Shown here one piece after another: positions 8,652 to 17,914 of a DNA stretch of 64,000 bases. This DNA is from Hoylesella shahii DSM 15611 = JCM 12083 (GTDB lineage: Bacteria > Bacteroidota > Bacteroidia > Bacteroidales > Bacteroidaceae), in contig NZ_BAIZ01000002.1 of assembly GCF_000613445.1 (NCBI RefSeq), positions 1-64,000 of the forward strand. The letters run 5' to 3'. The position numbers were made by a program, and so were the translations under genes. Every line of letters begins with the position of its first letter. Position 1 is the first letter of the stretch. The notes beneath the pieces are model-generated. The model saw nothing but the letters and a program-made list of their open reading frames with translations. It did no database searches and was not told the origin of the DNA.

Positions 8652-11169
8652 TTAAGAAGCACAGCTTTCGCACTCTTCCACTTCGAGCGATTTGCTACGC
8701 ACATAGTAGATGGTTTTCACCCCACTTTGCCATGCCAGCAGATAGAGATTTAGCAATTGGCGCATGGTATAGTTGTTGGTGATGTAGAGATTAACGCTTT
8801 GTGCTTGGTCGATGTGTCGTTGGCGAATGCCAGCAGCGCGCATACTCCACGCCTGATCGGTTTGATAAGCACCCTTATAATGCCAGAAAGTGCGGTCGGT
8901 GAGTGCAGGTGCCACGCGTGGAAGCATAGCCCCCTTTTTTTCTTCCAAGAAAAAGCGTTGCATAACGGGGTCGAGTCCAGCAGTAGTAGCAGCTACAATG
9001 CTGGTGCTACTTGTGGGCGCAATGGCCAAGAGATAAGCGTTGCGCATGCCCTGTGCCTTAACGCGCATAGCCGTTTGTTGCCATTGTGGCGAGTGATAAC
9101 CACGTTTTTCGAAGTAATCGCCCGTTTGCCAGTCGCTTCCTTCAAAGTAAGCATAAGCCCCTTTTTCTTTTGCGAGTGCCGAACTGGCTTCTATGGCAGC
9201 GCGGTTGATACGTTCAAACACATCGTCTACAAATTGCAGATGAGCTTCGCTTTCCCATTTAATGCCCCTGATGGCCAAAGCATGGTGATAACCACTAACA
9301 CCCAGTCCGATGCTACGATATCGATGATTGGTTATTTGTGCGTAAGGCACGGGGTAGAAATTGAGGTCGATAACATTGTCTAGTGCTCTAACCACCGTTG
9401 CAACCACATCGTTTAGGTATCTTCGTTTTCTAGAGGCAAGTTGCCCAGCGACAAACTGGCGAGGTTGCACACCACAAAGTCGCCTGGTCTTACGGTTTTT
9501 ACCACCACGGTGTCGCCCTCTTTTGTAATCACTTCGGTGCTAAGCTCCTCAATAGGACGCATGTTTTGTGCAATCTCAGTGCAGAGATTAGAACAATAGA
9601 TAATGCCATTATGTCCGTTGGGGTTAGCTCTGTTAACGATATCTCGGTTGAAGGTGAAGGGTGTTCCCGTTTCAACAGCCGAGCGAAGCACCAGGCGTAT
9701 CACATCTTTCACGGTCATTGTTCGACGCGAAAGGCGTTTATCGGCCACGCATTCGTGGTATTTTTCTTCCCATGCTGCACCGTAAAAATCTTCCAGCGCA
9801 TAGCCTTTGGTGGTGAGAACCTCGTTGGGACAGAACATGTGCCACTCTAGATTGAGGTCTTGTTGGGCCATTTTCCAAAACAAATCGGGGTAGCATACGG
9901 CAGGGAAAATGTCGTGCGCCTTCATTCTATCGTCGCCATTGTTGGTGCGAAGTTGTAGAAATTCGGGTAAGTCTTTGTGCCAAACGTCTAAGTAAACGGC
10001 CACAGCGCCTTGGCGAACACCTAGTTGGTCTACAGCCACAGCAGTGTCGTTAACCAGCTTCATCCATCTAACCACACCGCCAGCAGCACCTTTAAATCCG
10101 CGTATGCGACCACCAGCTGCTCTCACTTTACCAAAGTAAAGTCCCATGCCACCGCCGAACTTGCTTACTTGTGCAAAGTTGTCGATGCTGCGGTATATGC
10201 CTTCAAGACTATCGGGCACTGTGTCTATGAAGCAACTTGAGAGCTGATGGAAAGGCTTACGCGCATTGGCAAGGGTGGGTGTAGCCATAGTAACTTCCAG
10301 TCGGCTCAGCATATCGTAGAACTTTTTCACCCAATGCAGACGGTTTTCGCCCTCGTTCATCGCCAGGTGTAAGGCAATGCCGAGGAACATTTCCTGAACA
10401 CTCTCAACAGGTTTATGAGTAAACGACCTGATAACATAACGCTTGATAAGGAGGTCGAGCCCCGAATAGTTGAGCAGTTTGTTGCGTTCTTCGTCGATAA
10501 ACGAAGCAGCTTCTTGTAGTTCGCTGTCGCTATAAGCCTCGGCAATATATGTTCCGTAAAGGTTTTGACTGGCTAGATGGCGCACCTTTTGCGCAAATTT
10601 TGCAGGTCTTCCACCTGTTCGAAAGCCTGCAAGTCGCGTTGTAGGCGATAGCAAAGCAGGCGTGCAGCAATAAATTCCCAGTCGGGAGTCTCGGCCGATG
10701 TAAGTTCCACGGCTGCTTTTATTAGTGCCGAGAGTTTGTCGCGACCATTCATGTCGGCCTTAACAAAGCCCATAAACTTCTCTGTAAGTGCCGAAATGGG
10801 GTATAGTTCGGGCGAGAAATCCGACGCGATGCCTTTCAAAGCAGGCGCAATTTCGGGTTGTTGTAGAGTGTTTGCAATCTTGTTGAGCGCTTTACGTTGT
10901 TCGGTTCTCTGCCAACGAAACAAGATGTAGCTTTTAGCCTCGGCGTAAAAGCCTCTTTGCATCAGGCTTTTTTCCACTTCGTCTTGAATACATTCAACGT
11001 TTTGTTTGGCGGGATTGGTGATAATAATTTGCTCAACAGCGATGGCCACATCGTTAATTTCGTCGTCAACGATGGCTCGCCCAGTGCTTATAAAACTTTT
11101 TTTGATGGCCGTGGCAATCTTTTCCCTATCGAAAGGGGCCGTTGAGCCATTTCTCTTGGTTATGTCCAT
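8652..11169 (-). pseudogene. nrdA: Ribonucleotide reductase alpha subunit, two frameshifts
   Basis: The catalytic subunit of class I ribonucleotide reductase, about 839 residues when joined. An N-terminal ATP-cone (about residues 3-95, KRNGSTAPFDREKIATAIKK) is the dATP/ATP switch. The ten-stranded barrel holds the finger-loop and glycyl motifs, and the C-terminal tail carries the redox pair CESC. Single-base deletions at about 10600 (within an A-run, joining DLQ to KFAQKVRHLA) and about 9425 (joining LPLENE to RYLNDVVATV) split it into three frames. Since nrdAB is normally essential and nrdB is intact, consensus errors are likely. I start at MDITKRNG (11169); upstream in-frame Met codons fall inside the riboswitch. 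The gene is co-transcribed with nrdB and regulated by B12. Confidence 0.92.
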
Positions 11170-11248
11170 GAGGTGATTTAGACTTGCTTTTGATTTAAAA
11201 AAACTTTTCGTGGCGTTTCCTAATCCCACGAGTGAAACGGCACTTTTA

Positions 11249-11510
11249 AGAATGGGCAGGTCTTCTGACTTTGTTCTAATTCTCTTCGCCTTCCCGATTC
11301 GGTGCGCATACATGGCGCTGTTGTTCCGAAACAGTGGCACACGTTGTGGCGCGTATTTAAAAAAATCTGCATTGTTGCAGCACGTTTAGTTGCTTGTTAG
11401 CGCCCGTCTTTGGAAGAAAACCATAAAAAACTTACAGCTGCGGGACAGTCGAGGAATTGCACCCCGTTCCCTTTTAATTGCCTAGCGCGTTGCTATGGCA
11501 AACCAATTCT
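11249..11510 (-). ncRNA. Cobalamin (B12) riboswitch upstream of nrdAB
   Basis: Read on the minus strand, the element shows the core of the cobalamin aptamer. AGGGAACGGGGTGCAATTCC is followed by CGACTGTCCCGC and AGCTGTAAG, then after a variable arm AGTCAGAAGACCTGCC. Outer bases AGAATTGG (11503-11510) can pair with CCCATTCT (about 11250-11257) as P1. It starts just inside a TACCTTTG promoter box and ends about 80 bases before the nrdA start. Known B12 riboswitches repress when the cofactor is bound, so nrdAB should be off when B12 allows a class II reductase to work. Confidence 0.92.
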
Positions 11511-11514
11511 GCTA

Positions 11515-11522
11515 CAAAGGTA
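11515..11522 (-). promoter_or_regulatory. -7 box of the nrdAB promoter
   Basis: TACCTTTG on the minus strand lies directly before the 5' end of the riboswitch. A TTTC about 20 bases upstream may be the weak -33 element. Confidence 0.6.
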
Positions 11523-11616
11523 AGCATTTTGCTGCAAAGGGCGAAACATTTATGTGCCGTTATGAGGGTGATAAATGAGTTTTGGTTGGGGTTAAGGCTT
11601 TTCGGAAATTAATGTT

Positions 11617-11624
11617 TACCTTTG
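11617..11624 (+). promoter_or_regulatory. -7 box upstream of bcp
   Basis: TACCTTTG 33 bases before the bcp start. The -33 element is not clear. Confidence 0.5.
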
Positions 11625-11656
11625 TATCAAACAAACATAATAAAGTATTTTGATTA

Positions 11657-12112
11657 ATGATGGAAATAGGAAGCAAAGCCCCCGAGGTGTTGGGGCACGA
11701 CGAAAATGGTAATGAAGTGCGCCTAAGTCAATTTAAAGGCAAAAAACTAGTGTTGTATTTCTACCCCAAGGACCTCACTTCGGGCTGCACAACACAAGCT
11801 TGCAACCTCAGAGATAACTACGAAGAGCTGAAGAAACAAGGCTACGAAGTGGTGGGTGTGAGCATAAACGACGAGAAATCGCATAAAAAGTTTATCGAGA
11901 AAAACAATTTGCCTTTCCCCCTTATTGCCGATGTAGACCAGACCTTGGTGCAACAATTTGGTGTTTGGGGCGAGAAAAGCATGTACGGACGCAAGTATTT
12001 TGGCACCTTCCGCACCACGTTTATTATCAACGAAGAGGGTGTTATTACGCGCATTATGCAGCCCAAAGAAATTAAAGTGAAGGAACACGCACAGCAGATA
12101 TTGGGTGAGTGA
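11657..12112 (+). CDS. bcp: Thioredoxin-dependent peroxiredoxin, Bcp type
   Basis: 151 residues. It reduces hydrogen peroxide and organic peroxides in the cytoplasm with electrons from thioredoxin. The AhpC/TSA fold is clear: FYPKDLTSGCTTQAC carries the peroxidatic Cys near residue 47 and a second Cys five residues later, the usual resolving position in Bcp/PrxQ. The later motifs FPLIADVD and RTTFIINEEGVI are typical. The start is either of two adjacent Met codons (11657 or 11660). It is a single gene that converges with the TonB receptor gene. The length is normal. Confidence 0.95.
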   Translation: MMEIGSKAPEVLGHDENGNEVRLSQFKGKKLVLYFYPKDLTSGCTTQACNLRDNYEELKKQGYEVVGVSINDEKSHKKFIEKNNLPFPLIADVDQTLVQQFGVWGEKSMYGRKYFGTFRTTFIINEEGVITRIMQPKEIKVKEHAQQILGE

Positions 12113-12135
12113 GACCTGTAAATGCGCACATGCTT

Positions 12136-14460
12136 TCACCAACTTATGCTCCACCTTATCATAGGCATAATGGGTACGATGCTAACTTGTTTCCATTGGT
12201 TGTCTTCGTGGAAGAGAGCGTAGGGATTGTGTCTGTTAAACACGTTGAACACAGATAGGGATAGTTCTCGTGTGTGCTTTCTCCGCTTGGAGATATAGTT
12301 ATAGGCGAGGTCTGTTCGGAAATAGTTTTTGATAGAGATGGCGTTAATATCCGACATCTGTTGTCTATCGTAGATGTGGCGATAATATTCGTCGGGATGA
12401 ATGTAACCTGTTGAAAGATTTTTCCAGTGGGGCGGTGAGATACCTTGGTAAGTGCCGATGGGAAGCGTGAGGCGATTGCCTGAAGCAAACGCTATGTTGC
12501 AAGCCACGTTGTGTTCGGCTGTTCCTTTGCGTGTTACTCGCCTCACAAAGGCATATTGTAGTTGACAGTTAAGAATGTGCCGCCTATCAAACTTATAGGG
12601 AAAGGTTCTGCCATAGTTGATAGAAGGATAGGTACGGGTGGTTTTAGAGAGCGTGTAGGCCAATGAAGCAGTAAAGGTTGGCAGGATGATTGCCGAACTT
12701 GCTTCAAGTCCAAATGAGCGACCTGTGCCACTCGTAGCCTCTTCTTCCCACGTGGAAGTGTTTAATCCGAAGGCGTTAATGGGGCTGGTGTAGCTTACAA
12801 GATTGTTCATCTCTCTATAATATGCGCCTATTGTGGCATTAAATTTTCTGTCTTCAGTCCATGTTCTTTTGATAAAGGTGCCTGCGTAAAATTGGTTTGT
12901 TTGCTCGTTGGGGAAGTATTTGTTGCTTGGTATTCTAATGTTGAGTGGCCAGCCAGTGGGTAATCCTTCTAAAATATGGTGAAATTGGTTTAGTCTATCG
13001 TATGCCAACTCTACACCCAGCCAAGGCTTGAAGTACCAATGGCTAAGCGCATGGAGGTCGATATTTATGGGCAAGCTCTCTTCGTTAAAGCGAACAATGC
13101 CTCTTATACCTAATTTCAGGTCGGCTCGTTTGGCAAATTTTAGGTCGGTTTCTGCAAAAACAGCACCAAGTGTGCTAGGATTAGTCTGCACGTTGTTTAT
13201 GCTTCGCTCGCTCGTTATGCTTCGTTGCGTGCCATTGGTAAACCTTTGGTTTTGAAAAGAAAGGCCTGCACGCATGGCCACATTTTGCCCCCAAGTGTGG
13301 GTTAGCATAGCTCTTAATGCCCATTCTTTTAGTTTAGAGGCGATAGCAACATGCGAGCGGGTGTCGCTACTGTTAGGGGCGAAGAAATCAGTCTCTTGAA
13401 TGGAAAACGCAGAAGTGTGGTAAGCCAAGAAATTAAAGCTGGTTTGTTCGCTCAACTTAGTGTCCCATTGTAGCTTGGTGGCAGTGGCTTTCCAGGCTTG
13501 ATTGTTTCGTGTCTCTTGGTATTGGGTGTATTCGTAAAGGTCGTTTGTGTGGAAATAAAATGCCGAAAAGGTGTTTCGCAGATTGGGCTTATAGTCTAGT
13601 TTTATGCAAATGTCGTAAAGGTCGACGCGCAGTTTGTCGTTGGTCTTATTCATCCAGTTCAGGATATAGGGCAGGATGGTGGTACGTGCAGAGAACCTTA
13701 CCGACATCTTATCCTTTATTAAGGGCAAACTGGTGTGCAATCCGCAAAGGTAAGGCGATATATAAGCCTTACCGGTGCTTGGTGTGCCATAGTTGTTTTG
13801 GGGCAAAACGCTTATTAAAGCCGACGAATAGCTGCCGCTCGTGGCTGGTAATCCCCCTTTGTAGAAGTCGGCTTTGTCGGCCATTTCGGGTGGAATAACC
13901 GAGAAAAGTCCCATTAGGTGCGAGGTGACGTATAGCGGAACGCCATCGAAATGAAGTCCGTTGCCACTGGTGTCGCCACCCCTCACAAAGATGCCCAGCG
14001 TGCCTTCCATGCCAAACGAAGTGCCAGGTAAACTCAAAGTATGCCTTATTACATCGGGTTCACCAATGATTGAGATGGTTGAAGCGGCCTGGCGAGCATT
14101 GTAACTAAACTCGCTACCATGGTTGTTGGAGGTAGTTGATGTGATGGTGGCTTCTTTTAAAGCAACGTTTTTGGGTACTATATATATGGTGTTGCCGTTC
14201 AGCTTACGAAGATCTACTTGTTTTGGTTCGTAAGCCACGTGCGAGATGGTGACAGTTGTTGCCCCCACAGGTGAGTTAAAGCAACCAGTGTCATCGGTAA
14301 CGGTTGTGCGTTCGGTGGTTTTGTTGTCGAACATTACACGGCAACTGCGCACGGCGACTTGGGTTAGGCTGTCCCTAACCATGTATGTAGCAGCCTTGTT
14401 TTGTGCAAAAAGGCATGCGTGCACACAAAAAACGACGATGAAGAGGGCAATGTTTCTCAT
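12136..14460 (-). CDS. TonB-dependent outer membrane receptor
   Basis: 774 residues. Signal peptide MRNIALFIVVFCVHACLFAQ. A carboxypeptidase-regulatory-like beta domain follows (about 25-100, VTDDTGCFNSPVGATTVTISH), then a plug domain (about 120-230, LGIFVRGGDTSGNGLHFDGV) and a 22-strand barrel ending in an aromatic residue (MIRWSISW). This is the pattern of Bacteroidota receptors that pair with a surface DUF4249 lipoprotein, which is encoded four bases upstream. It takes up a substrate across the outer membrane with TonB energy; nothing here identifies the ligand. It is the last gene of the minus-strand cluster. Confidence 0.9.
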   Translation of the reverse strand: MRNIALFIVVFCVHACLFAQNKAATYMVRDSLTQVAVRSCRVMFDNKTTERTTVTDDTGCFNSPVGATTVTISHVAYEPKQVDLRKLNGNTIYIVPKNVALKEATITSTTSNNHGSEFSYNARQAASTISIIGEPDVIRHTLSLPGTSFGMEGTLGIFVRGGDTSGNGLHFDGVPLYVTSHLMGLFSVIPPEMADKADFYKGGLPATSGSYSSALISVLPQNNYGTPSTGKAYISPYLCGLHTSLPLIKDKMSVRFSARTTILPYILNWMNKTNDKLRVDLYDICIKLDYKPNLRNTFSAFYFHTNDLYEYTQYQETRNNQAWKATATKLQWDTKLSEQTSFNFLAYHTSAFSIQETDFFAPNSSDTRSHVAIASKLKEWALRAMLTHTWGQNVAMRAGLSFQNQRFTNGTQRSITSERSINNVQTNPSTLGAVFAETDLKFAKRADLKLGIRGIVRFNEESLPINIDLHALSHWYFKPWLGVELAYDRLNQFHHILEGLPTGWPLNIRIPSNKYFPNEQTNQFYAGTFIKRTWTEDRKFNATIGAYYREMNNLVSYTSPINAFGLNTSTWEEEATSGTGRSFGLEASSAIILPTFTASLAYTLSKTTRTYPSINYGRTFPYKFDRRHILNCQLQYAFVRRVTRKGTAEHNVACNIAFASGNRLTLPIGTYQGISPPHWKNLSTGYIHPDEYYRHIYDRQQMSDINAISIKNYFRTDLAYNYISKRRKHTRELSLSVFNVFNRHNPYALFHEDNQWKQVSIVPIMPMIRWSISW

Positions 14461-14463
14461 CTG

Positions 14464-15339
14464 TTATTCGGGTAAGGAATTGTTGCAGTTCAACAAAGTC
14501 TCTTCGTAAGCGCCGAAAATGCCCACCCCGTTTTCTATGTTCGAGTAGATGGCGTTTTCTTCAAGCCATTGTGTAGGATCTTGAAACGACTCGTAAGCTT
14601 GCATCTTCAACAGACTACTTTTAAGGTAACGGTCGTACTCCTCAGAAACAGCGATAAACGAAACAATGCAGCTGTAAAGCGGATAGAGGGAGAAAGTGGT
14701 GGGCACAATAGTTGGCAGCATTCGGATATAATGGTGATGAAGCTTCACTTTGTTGGCCTCCGTTGCCTGCATGTTAAATTGGTCGGTTCGTGGATAGTCG
14801 GTGCCGATGTCTTCTATCATTTTATAATTGGGGCGTATCACCACGGGGCGCATAATGGTGTCTTGGTCTTTGAAGAAGGCGCATGCCCAAAACGTTTCAG
14901 TGTTTTTCTTTATTCGGAATGCACGCTTTTTCTCCTTATCCTCTTTTCTTAACCTATGGATGGGCAGATGTTCGGGAAAGGTGGTGGTAGCGGTGAGGTC
15001 GGGGTGGTTTGGTGTTTGTATTTTTAGTGTGTATCTTCCGCCTCTCACGGGCTTAAAAGCCAATTGCCATTCGCCATACGCCACCTTGTGAAATTCGCCC
15101 ACTAATTGGTTGAATTCATACAAGGTAACGATGGCTTCGGGAACTTCCTCGTATGCCGTATTGTTTAGTTCGTTGGTGTAGGTTAGCGTCAGCTTTTGCA
15201 CTTTGTCGAGCGTGAGCAAGCAGTTCACCACTATTTGGCGCTGACCCTGGATTGGCGTGGCAATCTCTTCTACGCAAGCGGTGAGCAAACCAACCAACGT
15301 TAGCACTATTAGCCATGTTTCGAGGCAGTTCTTTTTCAT
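14464..15339 (-). CDS. DUF4249 family lipoprotein
   Basis: 291 residues. Signal peptide with lipobox (VGLLTACVEE, Cys at residue 22). The N-terminal half is a beta-sandwich (QRQIVVNCLLTLDKVQKLTLTYT) and the middle has TLKIQTPNHPDLTATTTFPE, all characteristic of DUF4249. These proteins are almost always encoded next to a TonB-dependent receptor and are thought to act as its outer-face partner. Here the receptor gene begins four bases after this stop. The ligand is unknown. Confidence 0.88.
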   Translation of the reverse strand: MKKNCLETWLIVLTLVGLLTACVEEIATPIQGQRQIVVNCLLTLDKVQKLTLTYTNELNNTAYEEVPEAIVTLYEFNQLVGEFHKVAYGEWQLAFKPVRGGRYTLKIQTPNHPDLTATTTFPEHLPIHRLRKEDKEKKRAFRIKKNTETFWACAFFKDQDTIMRPVVIRPNYKMIEDIGTDYPRTDQFNMQATEANKVKLHHHYIRMLPTIVPTTFSLYPLYSCIVSFIAVSEEYDRYLKSSLLKMQAYESFQDPTQWLEENAIYSNIENGVGIFGAYEETLLNCNNSLPE

Positions 15340-15350
15340 ATCATTGGATA

Positions 15351-16195
15351 TTAGGGTGCCAGTTTCACAGCGGCAGCTGTGGTTTTAATCGATTTGTCTT
15401 CGCCCGTTATCAGCTCAATGGTGAATTGTGCGGTTACGGGTGCCGACACACTAACGTTATCTTTAAATCGCAGGTATATCCCCGCGGGTGCCATGGCTTA
15501 TAAGACAGGTATTGAGAAAGGCTTATTCCAACAATCTTTTTATCGTCTGTAATCACGTTTTTGTTGGAAGTCACGATGAAAGCGTGGTGTCGGAAGTAAT
15601 CTTCAACAACGAAGAGGTCGGTTAATGATTGTCCAGGAGTTCGTCCTGCTATCTCTGCCGAAGACGTGATCTTAATGTCTTTGAGCCACGTAAGTCTGTA
15701 ATCCACATACACTAGGTGTGCTGCAGGCATATCATAAACGGCTCTTGTATAACGATTCTCAAGCTGTTGCTTTAATCGCGTTTCTATAACAGGGTCTTCT
15801 TTATCGGCCATTTTGTCTGGCTTAGTGGAAAGCACTATGAAAGGTGGAAAGTCTATCAATAGGCTTTCACCGTACTTTTTGTACGCTTCTTGGTAACCTT
15901 CCCAATCTGGCTGCTTCTTTATGTCTTTAATGTCTACATTGCAAGTGGTAAATCCTAGTATAAAGTCGCTTGCTTTTAATGTCGTGTCTTTTTTTAGCGA
16001 ACTTATTTTTGTTTGGACAAACCCTTGATGCGGTATTTGTTTAATGTAACCATTAAACGCCCATGCGTAGTTACATTCCCTAGCGGTGAGGAGATAATGA
16101 GTCCCCCCTCCGATTAACTCTTTCTCATCCTTAGGAGTGCAGGCAAGAAAAGAAAGTACGAGCAGCACTAGACTAATGTATTTTGTTCTCATCAT
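15351..16195 (-). pseudogene. DUF5034-like lipoprotein, one frameshift
   Basis: About 281 residues after correction. Signal peptide with lipobox (LSFLACTPK, Cys at residue 19). The body is soluble and mixed, with KITSSAEIAGRTPGQSLTDLF near 195. A one-base loss in the C-run at 15480-15483 breaks the frame after KPWHPRG. The true C-terminus, IYLRFKDNVSVSAPVTAQ onward to AAAVKLAP, is read in the next frame and ends at 15351. The resemblance to DUF5034 is from memory and needs a profile search. The gene sits between the C10-like remnant and the DUF4249 gene in one operon, so it may be an accessory surface lipoprotein of the same receptor system. Confidence 0.7.
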
Positions 16196-16205
16196 TACTT
16201 ATTAT

Positions 16206-16689
16206 TTATTTGTTAATTGGTCTTATATGATGATATATTCTTTTGTTGTAACGGTAATTGTGTCCACCTGCCGACCAAATCTCCGCATTGGGGGAAAATT
16301 CTAGGCTGTTACTATTCCCGTTCCATCCCCAATTCATCAGTAGGTAGCGAGAGTTATTATCATAAACATTATATGTCCTATCGTATTCTCGGATACCCAT
16401 AGATCTTGCAGCGTTAATGTGAAGTACTTCTTCGTAGTTACCAAGTGAAGGTTCTGTTTCTTCCTTAGAATAGTCTACGATAACAGGTTCCATTTTTAAC
16501 AGGTGAATGTTATAAGAGGTCTGCCGTGTATTTTGCAGTTTCTAGATTGATATTTAGATTAGGTACATAATGGTTAAAAGCAGTATTATCATTCTCCTGC
16601 TCTTGATTGCCATCAAGGAAACTGTCTTGTTGGCATGCTGAGCCGACTAGAATAATTGGCCCAACAATTGTAGTAAATCTTGTTTTCAT
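16206..16689 (-). pseudogene. C10 peptidase-like lipoprotein remnant
   Basis: Two short frames make one broken gene. From 16689, a lipoprotein leader of 57 residues (MKTRFTTIVG, lipobox LVGSAC) runs to a stop at about 16516. In the next frame comes a piece whose end, RYLLMNWGWNGNS then a Gly-Gly and Tyr-rich tail, matches the C-terminus of streptopain-like C10 cysteine peptidases. Joined length is about 160 residues against about 400 for the family. The catalytic Cys region is absent, so a large internal deletion is likely in addition to the frameshift near 16530. It could instead be a small C10-like binding protein. It is the first gene after the sigma factor and lies 10 bases before the DUF5034-like gene. 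Confidence 0.55.
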
Positions 16690-17015
16690 CGTTGTATTTT
16701 AGTTATTGGTTGATTTTGGTAATAGTTTCATTATCCGATGAAAGTTTTATAACGTTCAATAGGAAACGATGCTAGTCAATATGGTGAGAGCTTGGCCTTA
16801 TTTGCAGTGCTAGTCGGACCTTTGGGGTTAACAATTATTTGCTCTTGCATTGTAATGGCAAAGTAAATACGTCATATTTTGTATGGCGTTCACTCATAAT
16901 TTGTTGTTTACTAGTACGATTTCGCAAACTTAAGAAAAACATTTTATATATACAATTAAAATGCTATTTTTGTTTTTATATTTCTTTTTATTCATTAGTT
17001 CGCTTGCCTTCACCC
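16690..17015. other. AT-rich intergenic region
   Basis: It lies between the sigma factor stop and the lipoprotein remnant, both on the minus strand. It must hold the promoter of the lipoprotein/receptor operon if that is separate. No clear TAxxTTTG box or other element was recognised. Confidence 0.4.
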
Positions 17016-17633
17016 TTAAAATATGGGAAACAAGGAGAGCAGCCATAGCAGTTGTTTGCGACGCAGCTGACTTCTAAACATTTTAAGCGTAGAGGTGAGA
17101 TAGTTTTTCACGGTTTGGGGCGATAGGTTAAGTGTCTCAGCAATTTCTTTGATGGGCATATTTTGTTCGCGACTCATTTCGTAAATTTTGCATTCCTTGC
17201 TGCTTAGCAGTGCTTTAGCTTGTTGTATGTGTACTTTAGTCTCGTTAAAATAAAGGCTATCTTCGGGTGATGTTGCGTTGGATATAGCTTCGTGTTGTTG
17301 CAAATAGCTTTCGATATCTACGTTAGCTGTTTGTCGGCGAAAGGCATCGATGATGAGATTGCGTGCCATGGTGAACACCAAGGCTTGCACATTGCCATAA
17401 CAATTGAGGTTAGAACGGTTGTTCCATAGTTTTAGAAATGTGTCTTGCACCACGTCTTCGGCCATTTGTTTGTTTTTGGTTTGCACCAAAGCAAAGCTAT
17501 ACAACCTGTCTGCGTACAGGTTGTAGAGCATGGTAAAGGCTTCGCGCGAACCTTCTTTCAATGCCGTTACATATTGGTTGTGATCCTCCTTCATAGGAGA
17601 TGGTACATTAGTGGCAATTGGATTAGGTTGCAA
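17016..17633 (-). CDS. ECF RNA polymerase sigma factor
   Basis: 205 residues, or 192 if started at the second Met (MKEDHNQY, 17594), which I think equally likely. Region 2 reads EAFTMLYNLYADRLYSFAL to QMAEDVVQDTFLKLWNN. Region 4 is a helix-turn-helix (MPIKEIAETLNLSPQTVKNYLTS) near 155-180. The gene precedes the lipoprotein/TonB-receptor cluster on the same strand. No FecR-type anti-sigma gene follows, so how it is controlled is open. Bacteroidota use such factors to turn on outer membrane uptake operons, and I infer that role from position only. Confidence 0.88.
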   Translation of the reverse strand: MQPNPIATNVPSPMKEDHNQYVTALKEGSREAFTMLYNLYADRLYSFALVQTKNKQMAEDVVQDTFLKLWNNRSNLNCYGNVQALVFTMARNLIIDAFRRQTANVDIESYLQQHEAISNATSPEDSLYFNETKVHIQQAKALLSSKECKIYEMSREQNMPIKEIAETLNLSPQTVKNYLTSTLKMFRSQLRRKQLLWLLSLFPIF

Positions 17634-17914
17634 ATATACAAAAACATGTCGAAAAGACCAAATTTATGTACATTGAGAAGATGCCTTCCTTATTTATCGA
17701 GAGGACCTTCTTGATGGTTTTTAGGTTGTGTGCTGCATAGCCTAAAGCCTTTGTTTGAGGCCTGCATTGACCTTTTTGCATAGTTTTGTGGTGTGTTTTA
17801 GGTCTGTCGCAGTTTGTTTTGTCGGTCTGTTGTGGGCTGTTGCTTCGCAATTCTTAACGAGGCAGACAAAGCCAATTGCGATTAGACCTAAAACACATCC
17901 ATCTGAAGTGACAT

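Noticed and set aside
17623-17850. 75-codon frame upstream of the sigma factor
   Set aside because: No promoter or protein-like pattern, and it overlaps the sigma factor start; composition looks non-coding.
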